From Rhyzopertha dominica (taxonomy: Eukaryota > Arthropoda > Insecta > Coleoptera > Bostrichidae): DNA of 64,000 nucleotides. Below are positions 22,706-35,850 of the stretch, in pieces. Where the stretch lies: the NCBI GenBank assembly GCA_025024175.1, contig QCXZ01000064.1, positions 44,413,325 to 44,477,324 of the forward strand, written 5' to 3'. Position 1 is the stretch's first letter, and every line of letters starts with the position of its first letter. Both the position numbers and the translations under genes were made by a program. The notes below the pieces were generated by a model. It worked only from the letters and a program-made list of their open reading frames with translations. It was not told where the DNA came from and made no database searches.

Positions 22706-24091
22706 AGTTAATATACGAATATACGCCATTTCTGCCAGTGAGTGGGACTAAGGCATGAACTTTCCGATTTATTGCGTCTGTCGAGCCTAACCGTCTAACC
22801 CTACTCCTTTCAGTAACTAGAGAGATTGTTTTGTGATACTTTATTCCATTCTTTTTTATAAAAAGAAAAGTGTAGCGGTTTTCATCATTTATATTTTTGC
22901 TGTATTTGGCTTAAATTGTTTAGTAGATTTTATTGTTTTAAGAATGTTAGTGAATTTCACATTTTTTATTTGTTTCAGGTATGTGACTTCTGCAATAGCT
23001 TCGTTTGACGGCAGTAACGGTGAGTTGTCAAAAACAGAAGTAACATAAAAATGCATTATATATTATTCATACTCGTATACTTAGATAACAATACTCGTAA
23101 TGAGCTATTTTTATTCTTAGATTACATATAATTTGCCCAAATAACACACCGTGGGTATACGAACTTGATAACAAAAAAAGTTTAATATTTAGGAAGCGCT
23201 AGAAGGTTTTGATAGTGTCATCATTTATACATAAATTTTCACTTCTCAAAAGCCCTACAAAATATACGTTTAGACGAAAATTCCAAACAAGTAAAATAAT
23301 ACCAAAGTCACACTGTCCAAAGGATGCTGTGCGTGATCTCTTTCATTCGAAGTTTTTTTTTATTTTTATGGTTAATTTTTTAAATATTTGTCCTTTATTC
23401 CAAAGAAAAATTCTATTTCAAATTTGTTATGTAAGTAATGAAATCAACATTACTAAAAGACACTTCTCGTAAACAGAAGGATATTTTGCAAAAGTAGCTC
23501 TGTACACGGTTGGATGACATCGAAGGACTGCTTGCTTCCTTGTTTATTATTGCGTCCTGTTTCCATAAGTTTCTCCAGAAATGTTAGAATTTACTATAGT
23601 ATTATAACATACTCTAAAAATACGAATTACAACTAACAAATATTGGCCTAATATTTTATATCATGCATTTAAGCAGTTTGGAAATAGTGTTAGTTTACTA
23701 ACAATAACAACTAATAAATATTTACTGAGAATGAGAAACTTTAATTACCAGTAACGTTCGTGTCCATTAGCATTTGACCTTATGATGTACTTTTCTTTCT
23801 TTTACTTTTAAGAATCAATTTCTTTATTTCATATATGTATTCACGTAATTTGATTACCCAGTATTACATTCCCCACGGCACTAACCTTCTATGAGTGTGG
23901 GTAACAACCACATGATGTAGCAAACGGTTGTTTCTCTCTGCCTGAAAGAGATGCAAGCAGCAGGTAATAAAAAGAACAAGTGTTTTGATACTAATCTTGT
24001 TAATATCGTTGCGTATTTTTGCCTTGTGTACTAATGAACACCAGTGTTATAAGTAACTACTAACTTGTATTTGTAGTTTGTTGTTTTCCAT
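22706..24091. other. AT-rich non-coding stretch
   Basis: No recognised gene, RNA or repeat between the inverted-repeat element and the hAT relic. Confidence 0.45.
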
Positions 24092-25154
24092 CAGAGATGT
24101 AATTTTATCCACAAAATTTGGTTTGGTTCAGTCCACTGGACNAAACTGNTTAGAACCGAACAAAATTGACAAAATAAAAGTTATAGTAAACCTATTGTTG
24201 CATGTTCGGAAGTATTACATATGCAGACCGCGCAGCAGTTTTTATGGCACCTAAAAATATAAAAAAAAAAACTTGGATCCTGATCTGGAAGAAATGGGAC
24301 GCTCTTGGATTGTTAAAGCGGATGAAGAATTCCTGCAACTTCTAATAAAATTTCAGATAAAAGATGACCCATTTCCTAAAAGCTTTTTGAAGAGATTATT
24401 CAGTAGAAGCTGACACCAGTACAGTAGTGGGAAGCAATATCTAAGATTATTTCCCTTCATTTGTCAAATTTTAATTTTGGCAAATCACATTCGTAGTTAC
24501 GATTGAAAATAATCAGTGACTATTATAAATCGAATATCAAATCTATTCTAAAATTTGATTCAGAAAATAATCGTAACAAATACAACTCGGCTATTTACAT
24601 TGTCTTAATTTTTCGGGAGTGTGCGACTGTCTAACAGTCGACTTTTTATTAAGATCTTGTGATTTTACGGTTGAACAAAAAAATTAATCCAAGACTTTCT
24701 GCATTTGGTTTGCACTTACAAAGATGTATTGCATCTTCCGCACCAATAGGAAGAATTTTGTCCAATTTTAGTTTTATCCAAAGCAAATTAAGGAATAAGC
24801 TTGGCCTTGAGAAAGCAACCAAACTTGTGTGTAATTACAAAATGCTTAACACTGGAATTATCTAATGAAAAACAACCAAACTAGGATGAATATATTTTTA
24901 TATAAAAATATAGAATGAAAATATTTAAGTTTATATTGTATCTATTAATATTCCGTTGATTGGGAAGATGCTTTTGATGTTTTTGTTAAAAAAAACAGTT
25001 TCTTTCAAAAAATATGTCTTGGTCAAATATATGTTTTAATTTAAAAAGATCCGTTTTGATCCGGTTTTATCCAGAGAGCTGATTTTGTTCTGGAAGAAAA
25101 ATCCGGACAAAATCGTCCAGGTTTATTCGCAGTGGCCGGAATCAGCCAACCCTG
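24092..25154 (+). mobile_element. Internally deleted hAT transposon
   Basis: The left end CAGAGATG (24092) and right end complement CAGGGTTG (ending 25154) are similar short inverted termini. The flanking octamers TTTTCCAT (24084-24091) and TTTTCCCT (25155-25162) match at 7 of 8 positions, the duplication size of hAT. The body contains broken hAT transposase sequence in the plus orientation. Three N bases fall in or near the element. Confidence 0.6.
24285..24865 (+). pseudogene. hAT transposase remnant (middle and C-terminal dimerisation region)
   Basis: Near 24300-24470, shifting between frames, are PFPKSF and WEAISKIISLHLSNFNFG, matching the hAT segment that runs from PFP to QWWEAI. The clearest part is 24659-24865: CIASSAPIGRILSNFSFIQ then SKLRNKLGLEKATKLVCNYK, the conserved C-terminal dimerisation block of hAT transposases. 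The N-terminal zinc finger and most of the catalytic core are missing. Several frame changes show that it is dead. Confidence 0.68.
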
Positions 25155-26122
25155 TTTTCCCTCTANAGTTATTTTCTCACATTAGAACCAAGTTATTAGA
25201 TCATTATGTATATTATTAACTCGTTATACTCGTATATACCTTCTTTATATAGGGAAATATTTTTTTATTTATTAGTCATGATCATAATTGTTATGGATAT
25301 TACCTACTGAGTCATCATCGATATTAGTCGACATAAAAAAAAATTGGTTTATTTATTAATAAGTATTTTTACACATCTATTCCGTGCACATCACATTACC
25401 TCTCATATTACCTACAGAAACGTAGCTTATGAATTTGAATTGGGCAAATTAGATACGGTCATTGCCAAAAATAATGCTACTTCGTAAGAGCATTTTATAG
25501 GGTGACGTGATCAATTTAAACATAAACTGCACTTGTTACATTGTATTGTCTGTTGCTAAATTATTATAAATAGAAAGGTCGGTAGAATGCGAGACAGTTG
25601 ACCCCATCCCAAGACATCTACTTGCATGACGTACATATAATATTTTAATATCATGCTTACCTAATCCTTAATTTGCTAGATGGTTTCAGCACTAAATAGT
25701 AATAATTCTTACAGTAGAACGTTTACTGTGTGGATTGTTTTGTTGGTTTTTGATATATAATATTATCCATTTAAATAATGCTGTTGATTCATGTGTTTAA
25801 AAAAAAACTTGTGCATAAAGATTAGATAAACTTTCTTTCCATGAAGTTTGCGTTTTAATAGCTGATAATAACCAAGGCTTTATTTATTCTACAATTAATT
25901 ATTTATGTGATTATTGTGGCGCATTTATGAACGTATATTTATAGATAGAACCTTGAAGAAAAAAATTAATTGCTTTGAAAAAGGGAGATTCAGTGAGATT
26001 GATAAAATAGGTGAAATGTTCTAAATATAAAATAAACAGATCTACATTCCTTAACAATTTTATGAACAATAGTTTATTCTACAAGACCTTTTCTTTATAA
26101 ACAACACTATTCGAGTCGCCCG
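25155..26122. other. AT-rich non-coding stretch
   Basis: No feature recognised. Confidence 0.45.
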
Positions 26123-26608
26123 TATACAGGGCAACTCAGAATGGATCGAATATTTGTTTTTTTTTTTTAACGACGCTGTATATAATTATGACTGAGTGGT
26201 TAGCCCACATAGTTGAGTAGTAGTAAAGACGGAATTTGTCATTTGCAACGAAGACGTTTCCGAATACAGTATGGGCTTCATGACATAGAACAAGCGCCAA
26301 GTACCAAACGGATATAAGAAACATCATGTTTAGGTGGATCCTATCGCAAATCTGCGTCAACTTAAGGTCCGTGTACCGGAGAAAATTGCAACAATTGGAT
26401 ATGATATGCCTCAGCTTATTATCACGAATCTAAGGTTTCGCTCGGAGGCATGCCAACGCCGAGATGAAAGATATCTTGGAGACTAAATTTTTTACACATG
26501 ATTTCCTTATTCATGCCTTAATTTGGTCGTAATTACATAAAAAATAATAAAAGATTGCAATGTTCTATTGTTTTGGAAAATTCAATCCATTTTGAGTCAC
26601 CCTGTATA
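26123..26608 (+). mobile_element. Tc1/mariner relic, 486 bp, with 28-bp terminal inverted repeats
   Basis: The ends TATACAGGGCAACTCAGAAT (26123 on) and, as complement of the right end, TATACAGGGTGACTCAAAAT continue to 28 bp with about four mismatches. Between them one plus-strand frame at about 26330-26500 encodes NLRQLKVRVPEKIATI and a segment with NLRFRSEACQRRDERYLGD. This matches the pattern at the C-terminus of Tc1/mariner transposases of the type that ends with a C-x-x-x-x-G motif. The catalytic core is deleted. Confidence 0.7.
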
Positions 26609-29600
26609 TGCGATTTTTAGTACCACTATATCTTCTGGCAAATCGCTTCTATAAACGCCCCAATAGGTGAAAACCTGAGATAATTGAGTCTGGACTTCTA
26701 TCAATCTATTTCTTACTAATTTTTCCCTTCAAATAGGTAACCACCAAGCGAAATCATTGAGTTAAATATGCGTCGGATTGGAAATATATACTTTAGAAAA
26801 TGTAGGTGCCTCATTTGCTTCCTCTTCTGATTTCAAACTATAACTAAAGACAGGTGTGAATATTTTCGGAAAGACAGCTTTGGATAATTTTTAGACGAAT
26901 CAAATATGAATAGTTTTGCAGAATCTCCTACGTCCAGCTCTCACATTTTTCTTCTACTCCTCACCGAGCCATCGCCTATGTATTTTCTTACAACTTATGC
27001 TTGTATATATAGATAACTTACTCCCTTATCATGACATTGTATCAAATATGTTTCCTCTTCTAATGTAACTGTAAACTCAATTTGTGGCCATGTTACTGTA
27101 TAGTATAAAAATCACTCGTTTACTTTCCTGAAGAAGTCCGAACAATGTATACAATTTGTATACCTAATTGTTTTCTGTTATCCGTGAATACGACGTAGGA
27201 AGAAGTTTTAAATCTTTAAAATTTGCGTAAACCGAATTCATCTAAAACTACTTCACTCCAAAAGGTTGTTAAGTACATTTTAATTTTACTACAATGCTAA
27301 CTTGGACAAGAAAAGGGTTATCTTAAGAAAACAAATCTTATGATGTCAAAATTTTTCTGCGAGTCTGTAACCTGCTAAAATTGGTTAAAAGTGGAAATCG
27401 ATGTTCTTTTTGTCTACTACTGTTGTGCAAATTAGAACCTTTAGAACATATTATGGAATTGTCTGTAGTGTTTGTATACATTGCTTAGATGCTTTTTAAC
27501 ATATTGTGTACCCGTTGTAAACCAGAAGCTGTTATTTTACTAAATACAAATTTTAATTTTTGCGTTAGGGCGGTAATATGTTTCTTGCTATAGCTTTTTG
27601 CATATATTTAATGATTACTGAGATTCTTATAACACTATAGTTATAACTCACACTGTGAATTTCAATTAGACAACTTAGTTCTCTTATGCCATCAAATAAG
27701 TAGGTAACTGGTGCATTTTTAATTTTCCAGGATTAATACTAAACACGTATAAATATTTCTTTTTTTAGTTTATAAAATTAAATGTAGATTGTACTGAACT
27801 CTGCTATTATTAGTATTATGTTTTTCCTTTCTTGCATGAGAAATGTTAGTAAGGAATTATTTCAAGCGTTTAGTTATTGGTATAAAATATCTGCTTGTAC
27901 GAATATGGAATTCTTTGCAATAGCAATTGATATTTTAAACATATATACATATTTCAACGTATTTGCTATATATGTATGAATATTCTATGCTCTGTTTCAA
28001 ATATCAACAACAGTAACAATTTTGTTTTTTTTTCTAATAAAACTCAGATAATATAGATACCGCTTTGGTTAGTAGATGTAGAACTTTTCTATATTCAAAG
28101 GTACAACAAATGATAAAATCTGATTAAGTTAGCTACATAATATTTCATGAAACAATTCAAGTCAATTATTTTATTGTGCTTTGCAGAGTATTATTATTAA
28201 AAGAGAAAAGTTCTCGATTTAATTTATTTCACTGATACGAATAATATATTTATATCAGTCACTATAATCATCAGAAAATTCATCCATCCCAGAAGATTCC
28301 TTGTACCACATGCAAGTGCAGTGGTAATGTACTGAAACGTGGCAATTAATATTTCAATTCAGGGGCAATAAACTCATTTTAATGATACTGCATATGCATT
28401 ATGTAAACTTGTCCCCTTAATGACATGCTTATATAATTACCGACACGTATTTATGAGCCATGTTGAAAATTAAGCTGCGCTGTAGCATTACAGCGAATAT
28501 CCATGGGTCTTATTATTTTTAACAATGCATTTTTCTCGATATAATTAATATCCTACTTAAAATCGTGGTGACAAGGTTATTTTAGATACTAACTTAATGG
28601 CCATAGTAGTGTAAGACTTGAACGGTTGCGAATTATCGAAGTAGAAAGCTGTTGTGCAAGGAAGAGATCTACTGCGGCTCTGTTACTTTACCGTATGTGG
28701 TACGCCTAGTGAATGATAGAGGGCTGCGCATGTATCTGTACGCATTAATCAATTCAATTAAGTAATCTAGTTGGTGCCTCTATTTTTATTCTACGCGGTA
28801 TTTATCAAAATGAGCAAGGATTTAGACAGTAACATAAAACAATGTACCCGTTGCTGCTCAAATCTTATTTTTATACGTATGCTTAATTAATTCATTGAAA
28901 TAAATAATTTATAACAGATAGCTTACTTAAAAATTTATTGCTTTCTGATAATTATTGTGACTAAGCAGCTATTCTAGGAATAGTAAAATCCTGCTATGGC
29001 ATTCGGTGGCTAACATGATTTAATGCTTCTGCTTGCCACATAAAATGTGCTTTAAGGACATTTTAAGCGGTTTCAGCCTACGTTGATAATAAATNTCGCG
29101 GTTTCCATCGTTTTGTAAGGTATCCTGAGATTCTGTCTTTAACTGTCCATAAAGATGACAGGTACATCATCATTATTTTAAGAAGCTACATAATAGCGAA
29201 ACAGTTCCAAACAGGTTTTGTTTTTTTTATTAGTTGGGTAAATAAACAAAAAATTCCAAGTTGCTGTTTCTTCTTTTCTATATACAATAATATTTGCTGT
29301 TTTACATTGTAATGAAAATCTGTAGAGCATTAATTAATGCTAATATATGTTTTTGATATAGAAAATAAAAAAAATGCATACATTGTTTGCAAATATATGA
29401 GCTTTGAAACTGAAATATAAATAAGTATGTATAATTTCATATAAATAGCGGCATCTATATCAAGTGTCTAAATATTTCTCGTAACCAAAGAATTATTTAT
29501 GTCAAATACATGCATTTTGACTGTTTATGAACAGTATACAAAGTAAAAAGTAATATTCACCATTTAGGATACTCGAATCAAAAAAAAATAATGCTCACTT

Positions 29601-30770
29601 AGTATGTTGTAATATAGGTATGAAATCGTTTGTTTTTATATAACATGTAAATTTCCCGTCCAATATTCTTCAGTTAATCTAATATAACCAGCCGACTTAT
29701 TTTGCGTATAACTTTTGCAGGGAGTTTTAATTCAATACGACTGTTATTGCTTTAAGTCTGTAATATGCTATAAGCGTATGGGCACAACAGTTTAATTACT
29801 TTCACAAGGTAATTGGTAACTGTAAGCTCCTTAAGAAATGAAAGTAATTAATTTGTACTGGGCAAGACAGAGTTCTGGACAAGGACTTAGGGCTCCGAAT
29901 CTTTCTGGGAAACTTTAATTGATTTGCCTACCATTTCTAATACAAGGTTTTACAATGATAAGGTGTCTAACGCCGTCTCTTCTGTCCAAATAAAAATGAG
30001 GTTTTTACTTGTAATAAAACTAGGTAACCTCATGCCTATAGGGAACAAAAATATTACTTTGGCTGCAGTAAAATTGAATGTAGGCAAAAAATCTTTAAAT
30101 GATCGATAAATCTAAACCTCAATTACAGCATTTTAAACTTTTATTTAGATTGCGGCAGTTGCGCCTTTAGCTGCATTACTGCAGTAATTTGAAAGTTCCG
30201 ACCATCCTGCTTACTTACATTCTTACAGTAAAATGTTTTAAATAAAGTTTTACATGACTTTACCAAATTAAGCATCTTGTAAGTTTTGCTGTTTCATTGC
30301 CTATCTTACACACCTTGTATAATGATTTTCGGTTAAATGAAACTTAGAAACGCATAAAAGCCTACTAAATAACTTTTATTGACCAGGAGTTTCTCTGTAA
30401 GTGTTGGTGTTCTGTAGAAAAACTTGTATTCAAATCTTTATTTGAAATTTCGGAAAAGTAACATTTGCTTTGTATTTGTTATTTGGTAGAAAGTGAAATG
30501 CAGTTTCATTTTTACATTAAATTAATTTTATCTATTACGTTTGTAAAAAATCTTTATAGTCTGTTTGTTGATCGAATTTATTGCTGCTCACTTGGATTGT
30601 AATTCCATAATATGATCTGTAAGTACAACTTTGTCTATATACAGTATATTTTCAATTTGTGCTAAACTCGTATATAGATTCAACTCCGTCGATTTCAACC
30701 GAATATTTCTTAAATCTAACAATTTATTTACATATAAAATCGACGGATTTTATCGATAATTCGATATTTT
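26609..30770. other. AT-rich non-coding stretch
   Basis: Over 4 kb without a recognised gene or repeat. A slightly more complex segment at 28590-28800 is not coding in any frame. Confidence 0.45.
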
Positions 30771-30779
30771 GTCCAAGCA

Positions 30780-31130
30780 TACCTAACTGTACTCGCGATG
30801 TTTACGATATCCCCCATCGCTCTCCTTGATGCCGCTTGTGGGCGAATTTCTTTTGCAATTGCCTTAATAATTTGTACCTGTTTTGTTTTTAATTAGTACA
30901 CTGCCCACAAGGCCACTTCAGATATGCAATTATGTCGCGTATAGTTACAGCTCCTGGCGGGCGTGGGTGTTGCATTTTCATACTCTTGCATTCAATTTAA
31001 TGCTGTTTAATAGGTAAGTGGAAGGCGGTTAACTTGTCAGTCGCCCATGACATGCTAGTTTCAGTATAGAGTTTACCTTCTAGTGTGCCGCGATTTGCAT
31101 CGGTGTGGGGAGCAGGGGTGTTGCTGAAAG
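30780..31130. other. Higher-GC non-coding segment, possible regulatory DNA
   Basis: Distinctly less AT-rich than its surroundings, not repetitive within the window and not open in any frame. It contains GC-box-like strings (GGGCGTGGG) beside homeodomain-type ATTA cores. The compositional contrast is visible; an enhancer role is inference. Confidence 0.25.
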
Positions 31131-31757
31131 TCAACACCTGCTACCAAACTGAGACATTTATGATTGTTAAAGTAGCCATTTGTTTTTGATATATTATTAT
31201 AGCGTATTGGCGGCAGCTTATGATTTGTGAACGTTTATTATAAAAAAGCATGTTGCTTTTAATAGATCTGTGTCTAACAATAAATTGCAAATCCACATCG
31301 ATCTTATTATCTGGAATAAACTTCTATGTTTCATTCTAATAAAATTCGTTATTGGTATTTGATTATTTCGTGATTTGATTTGATCGTGTAATACTTACCT
31401 AAGCGGTGTTCTATACAGCGTGTCTCAACTAGAACAGGTCAATTTGGGCTAAGTTTTATCTTGGTTACAAAATTATTCTATACACCGTAACACATTAAAT
31501 TATAAATAATAAACTGCACTATAACCGTTGTGTGAATATAGTTATCAAAAAGGAATTTCCTATAGGCTCAGGAAGAATCCAAACAACCCGGCAACCTCGC
31601 CGTACATCGTGGCAAACGACCATTTCTCAACCAAAAATCTAACGCGACAGTTACACATGCAATGACTCCATATTTTGGGAATGGATCTTTGACATTACAT
31701 CGTAAACAGAAACCAACTTAGTTTTTTTTTGCATTTTGGTGGCAGCGTTTTTGGTGT

Positions 31758-32433
31758 TATTTATTTATTTATTTATATACAGAAGCACAAACAGGACGAA
31801 CCTAAAACAGTGCTTACAACATATTCAATAATGAAATTAACATAGTATAGAATAAACCACACCGCAAAACAGAAACTATATAAATGTAAAATTAATACCT
31901 AATTAACACCTAATTTATGATTATAACATTATGTAAGAAGTAAACTATCAAATTACGAAAGGAAAAGGAAGAATTTATTGGTGAAGCACTTTAAAAATTT
32001 TTCTCCGAAATGAGTATACAGAATCACTAAATATATCAACTTCAAGTGATGGATTAGACTTCATACTTCTAAGAAGTGGGGAGTTTGCATATGCATTAGT
32101 GAAATGTACTGGTACATAAAACAAATTATGAAACCTAGTGTTATACACAGAAGGCACCGAAATATTCAACATACTCAAAATAACTGTCGAGTCCACTGCA
32201 CCATTGCAAATGCTGTGCAGATAACGGAGATCTGCAAAACTTCGTCGCTGCTTCTGAGGCAGCATGCGAAAGTGTTCACGTTTAAGATCAGTACTCTGCA
32301 GATCCATACGAAGTTTATAAGCAACATATCTAAGGAATTTGTTCCTTTCAAGGCTATTAATGTACACAATATATTGGGGATTCCAAATCACTGAAGCATA
32401 GTTCAGAATACTGTTAACGTAAGCCATGAACAT
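31758..32433 (-). mobile_element. 5'-truncated LINE, 3' end
   Basis: On the minus strand the last part of a non-LTR reverse transcriptase reads through to a stop, then about 200 bp of 3' untranslated sequence ending in repeated AAAT units (complement of 31758-31776). This is a typical LINE 3' tail. The 5' truncation lies near 32433. A second AAAT-type tail at about 32456-32505, preceded on the minus strand by GGTTGTATTGC, suggests another LINE end directly adjoining. Confidence 0.7.
31975..32433 (-). pseudogene. LINE reverse transcriptase, C-terminal fragment (152 aa)
   Basis: The frame begins FMAYVNSILNYASVIWNPQY and continues INSLERNKFLRYVAYKLRM. This is the post-catalytic segment (S-I-L-x-Y-A-S-V-I-W) found in jockey- and CR1-type LINE RTs, followed by the variable C-terminal region. 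RT motifs with the catalytic YxDD are missing because of 5' truncation. The frame is open, so the insertion is not very old. Confidence 0.72.
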
Positions 32434-32692
32434 TAAAAGAACTAATAGATTATTTTATGATTTTATTTATTATTTTATTTTTTATTTATTTATTTATTTA
32501 TGCAATACAACCAAAGAACGTTTGAGAGCCAGGTTAATGTTATTTAAATATTTTAGTCGTCAGAATAATGTACCTACCTACATATCTAGCATTGTTATCA
32601 AGCAACGGAATGAAATTATTCTACTACAGCATAAATTAATGTTAAAGTTTTATCAGCGTAACAAACAATTCATCAGATTAAAATATATCTGA

Positions 32693-33654
32693 CTTATTTA
32701 GTATTGGTTTTCAGAAAGAAGTCGAGTGGTTATTTAGACGAATGATATTCATAAAAATTATGCGATATGATTTGAAACTTGCTTTAGCATACTTTTCCAA
32801 AATTGATATGAGATACATAAACAAAATCAAAGGTATGCATTAATGTTATCAGCACCGGTAAAAGTTATATAAAAAAATCTTTTGAACGCAATTAAAAGAA
32901 AAACAATCCACAGAAATTTTTCAAAAAGGTTGGTTTTGTTTCTACCTGCAAGCTGTTATTATAGACATCGTTGGCGAAAGTTTTTAAAAATAAACAGGCT
33001 ACTTCTATAAATAACGCTTTGGAGCGTCGAACTAATCAAACATAAATAACGTTCCAATTACCTGACTGAATTGGCTACCGGAGTGCTTTTATCCGTGCTA
33101 ATGTTACATTAATAAATGAGTTCGAGTACTTTCGCAGAGAACTTCTATCAATATTGATGTTCAGCGTACAAGAAGTGAAATTATTATTAGTGTCTGTGTG
33201 GCATAATGTACTATAAGTATGACGTATTTTCATCTGCCTTTGTGGTGAAAGTCGAACGTTGAGATATTAACGATGGGAGGCATCAGGAAAAGGAATAATT
33301 TGTTTTGATTTTCCAAATAGCTATTAGTAATCGCAATACACATACATATTTTAGTATGAAAGATGACGAATACACTGTCACTTATACACTAAAAAGACTG
33401 GTCTTTTGATGTTTGTTATTTTGTAATGGAAGCTAGGATACTTTTGCCCAACAATGTTTTAGCGTCTGCTGCTTAGAAGTTTTTTTGACAGATCCATCCG
33501 TTCATAATTCTGTCGATCTCTACAAAAAAGTGTATTACTTACTACCTGAGAAGGTAAATGATAATTTACAGCCATAGACTTACCACGACTATACAGTTAA
33601 TGCAATAAAAACAATAGAAGAATTCAAACCCATTTTGATTCCACGAAGTCGTCA
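32693..33654. other. AT-rich non-coding stretch
   Basis: No feature recognised. Confidence 0.4.
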
Positions 33655-34061
33655 CTATTGAACTTAGGTAATGTTAATGTCGCAAGTAAGCAGACAATTC
33701 TTCTACAACCCAGCTATTTCATACCTCCTTGGAATGGTATTTTAGTATGGATAGGCTGGCTATTCAAATATTATATGGCATACATATTTCCAAACACATG
33801 GATTGGTAGGCGCGGAACCAGCCATAGAATGCCCAGCACATTCCCCTGATCTTACGTCGCTTCTTTTTTTCCTGTGGGAGTATCTGAAAAATCGTATTTA
33901 TGCCTTATCGGCCACATAAGGCAGAAGATTTAAAAGGACGAATCTGGGCAAAAAATCAGAACTTACCTCCAAGTATGCTACAAAGAACATTAGAAAACTT
34001 TTGCTCAAGGCTACATTACTGCCAGGAAGTAAATGGGGAACATTTTGAGCATCTTCTGTAA
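33655..34061 (+). pseudogene. Tc1/mariner transposase remnant, C-terminal part
   Basis: Shifting between frames the plus strand shows FPNTWIGRRGT, then AHSPDLTSLLFFLWEYLKNR, then PPSMLQRTLENFC and finally RLHYCQEVNGEHFEHLL with a stop at 34059-34061. These are in family order and match the last third of an insect IS630-Tc1-mariner transposase. Where the family has the third catalytic aspartate (L-D-F-F-L-W-G) this copy has L-L-F-F-L-W-E, so the active site is lost as well as the frame. The N-terminal and central parts were not found. Confidence 0.75.
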
Positions 34062-34520
34062 TGTAAATCTGAAAAAATACTGCATCTTTCACGGAATCAT
34101 GTTTTTGTTTTTTACTTTTTGGGTACGATTCGCAATAAATTGATCAAACTAGACGAAAATTATCACCAGTCAAGGAAAATGGTAATGCCTGGCTTTTTTG
34201 TTTATTTTAGCGATAAAGAAAATTGTTTTAATTCTTTTCCTTTGTATTTAGACTTTTCTCAACTCAGAAGCAATAAATTGCATAAGTGTAGATACACTTT
34301 TGAAATCAGGAAAAATATCCTTTTAAATGATTTGCCTTTTGACCCCGCTTCCTATTAAAAAAAAATCAACTTGTGCCCATATCTCGGAAACGAGAGCTGA
34401 CACGGATTTGAAAAAATTCCAGAAAATGCATTTTAATTACCCATTGGCCCATGCACAATTTCAGAAATATCGATTGAACAGAACCTGAAATATCCTGCTG
34501 GTTCCATACTTTGTAGCGGC
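34062..34520 (+). mobile_element. 3' flank of the mariner copy, ending GGCCCTGTATA
   Basis: After the transposase stop the sequence continues to GTAGCGGCCCTGTATA near 34503-34518, the type of terminus seen in mariner-like elements. I could not find the matching left end, so this is assigned by position and motif only. Confidence 0.35.
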
Positions 34521-35700
34521 CCTGTATAAATCCTTTGATCGGAGGGATCCGTCATTTACAATTATACGGTGGCCTACACATATAATTACATATATTTAAG
34601 GTTGCCTCCAAGAAAATCAACATTTTTGATGTGTTACTCTTTTACCTGTTCTTCAGGGTGCTTGTCCAAAGGCGTCGTTCTGTTTTTAATTATGCTTTTT
34701 TACAAGACACTTTTAGAATAATCAAAACTTGCATTAAGAATTTAAATCCAAAGTAATTAAACTTCTGGCACATGCCAATATATTCTTCAAAATCAATGTT
34801 TCCACTAACTGGGATGTATGTTCTTTGATGTTTTAAGAGAAACCACCACATATCGCGTGCATTGAATGCTGTAAAAATTTTTGCATGCGTTTGCATGTAT
34901 GCATACAAGAAATTATGCTGAATCTTGTGTGCGATGCACATTTTTACTAAATGTAATAACGCGGCTTGTGACGGATTCTGCAACAAACCCGTTTATTACA
35001 GATTGTGTGGAGGTGTGGAAATATGAGAATATATATTTAGATCAAAAGCTGCTTATCGAGACTTGAGAAAGGTGAACCTCATTGACATGTCGGTGCTTTC
35101 ACTTGCTTTTTTAAAATCCCATATTCTTGCAAAAACACCGACCTACACAGTTTGACACAGTCTGTGAACCGTGACGATTGATCCTTTAGAAAGGAGCTCG
35201 CTATTTCCAGGCTTAATGCTGTCGTAAACATGAAAACGCGCTTTGTCTAGAAGGCACGATCTCTCATGCTCTTATGGGGGCGAACAATTCGCCATTCAGA
35301 ATCAAGACATTGCCGTTATCACAGTTACGCCGATGCAGTAAAAAGGCCTGAATGCGGTGCGTTTCAGTTTTTATGTTTACTGCAGACGACGTTAATAAGG
35401 TATGAACTGCAGTATGTAATCAAAGTTTTACGAGTTTTGTGACTCTATCTACTTTTACAAACAATGATATCGTTTCAAATGATGCTCGGCCTGCTGTGTA
35501 TTTGAGGAATTCCTGTCATTAGAGAATTGTAGAAGCCGGAGCTATTTCAAACTTAAATTCTGGATCTGTGTTTTGTTGCTAGTCTAGACAGTTATTAATG
35601 CCTCCGTTTAATCAAAACCCTGTATTTAGGTAAATTTTATTTCGTTAAGTAACTAGCTATTTATTATTCATTGTTGAACATTGTGAGATAAACGTAAGCT
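34521..35700. other. Unassigned, partly higher-GC sequence
   Basis: It contains a 98-codon minus-strand open frame (34690-34986) that I do not recognise and a GC-richer stretch at 35060-35370 that is not clearly coding. No repeat of either was seen. Confidence 0.3.
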
Positions 35701-35705
35701 GTTGC

Positions 35706-35850
35706 AAATTAAATTGTGCATTTCGTGGCTACAGAGGCAAATACTTATGAAGAAAAATATAGTAGCTCCCTCCTGGAATCGAACCCGGACCTCCAGATTT
35801 AGCTTCTTTTGCGATGTGGAGGGCCGTGTCGAAACCTCAGAGGGAGGGTA
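35706..35850 (-). repeat. tRNA-like SINE-type repeat, copy A
   Basis: On the minus strand the copy contains GGGTTCGATTCC, a good match to the tRNA B box and T-psi-C arm. It runs into a tail reading GGAGGGAGCTACTATATTT and ACAGAGGC-like sequence shared with copy B at 36052. It does not fold by eye into a full tRNA cloverleaf, so it is a tRNA-derived repeat and not a tRNA gene. Confidence 0.5.

Noticed and set aside
31410..31700. Mariner element starting at CTATACAGCGTGTCTCAAC
   Set aside because: The end is suggestive, but I found neither a matching right end nor convincing transposase sequence.
34690..34986. 98-codon minus-strand frame
   Set aside because: Reasonable composition, but no recognisable motif. 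The possible start is unsupported, so it is mentioned only as unassigned sequence.
35761..35830. tRNA gene
   Set aside because: The T-psi-C arm is convincing, but the acceptor stem and D arm do not pair. The same sequence recurs at 36110 with extra flanking similarity, so a tRNA-derived repeat fits better.
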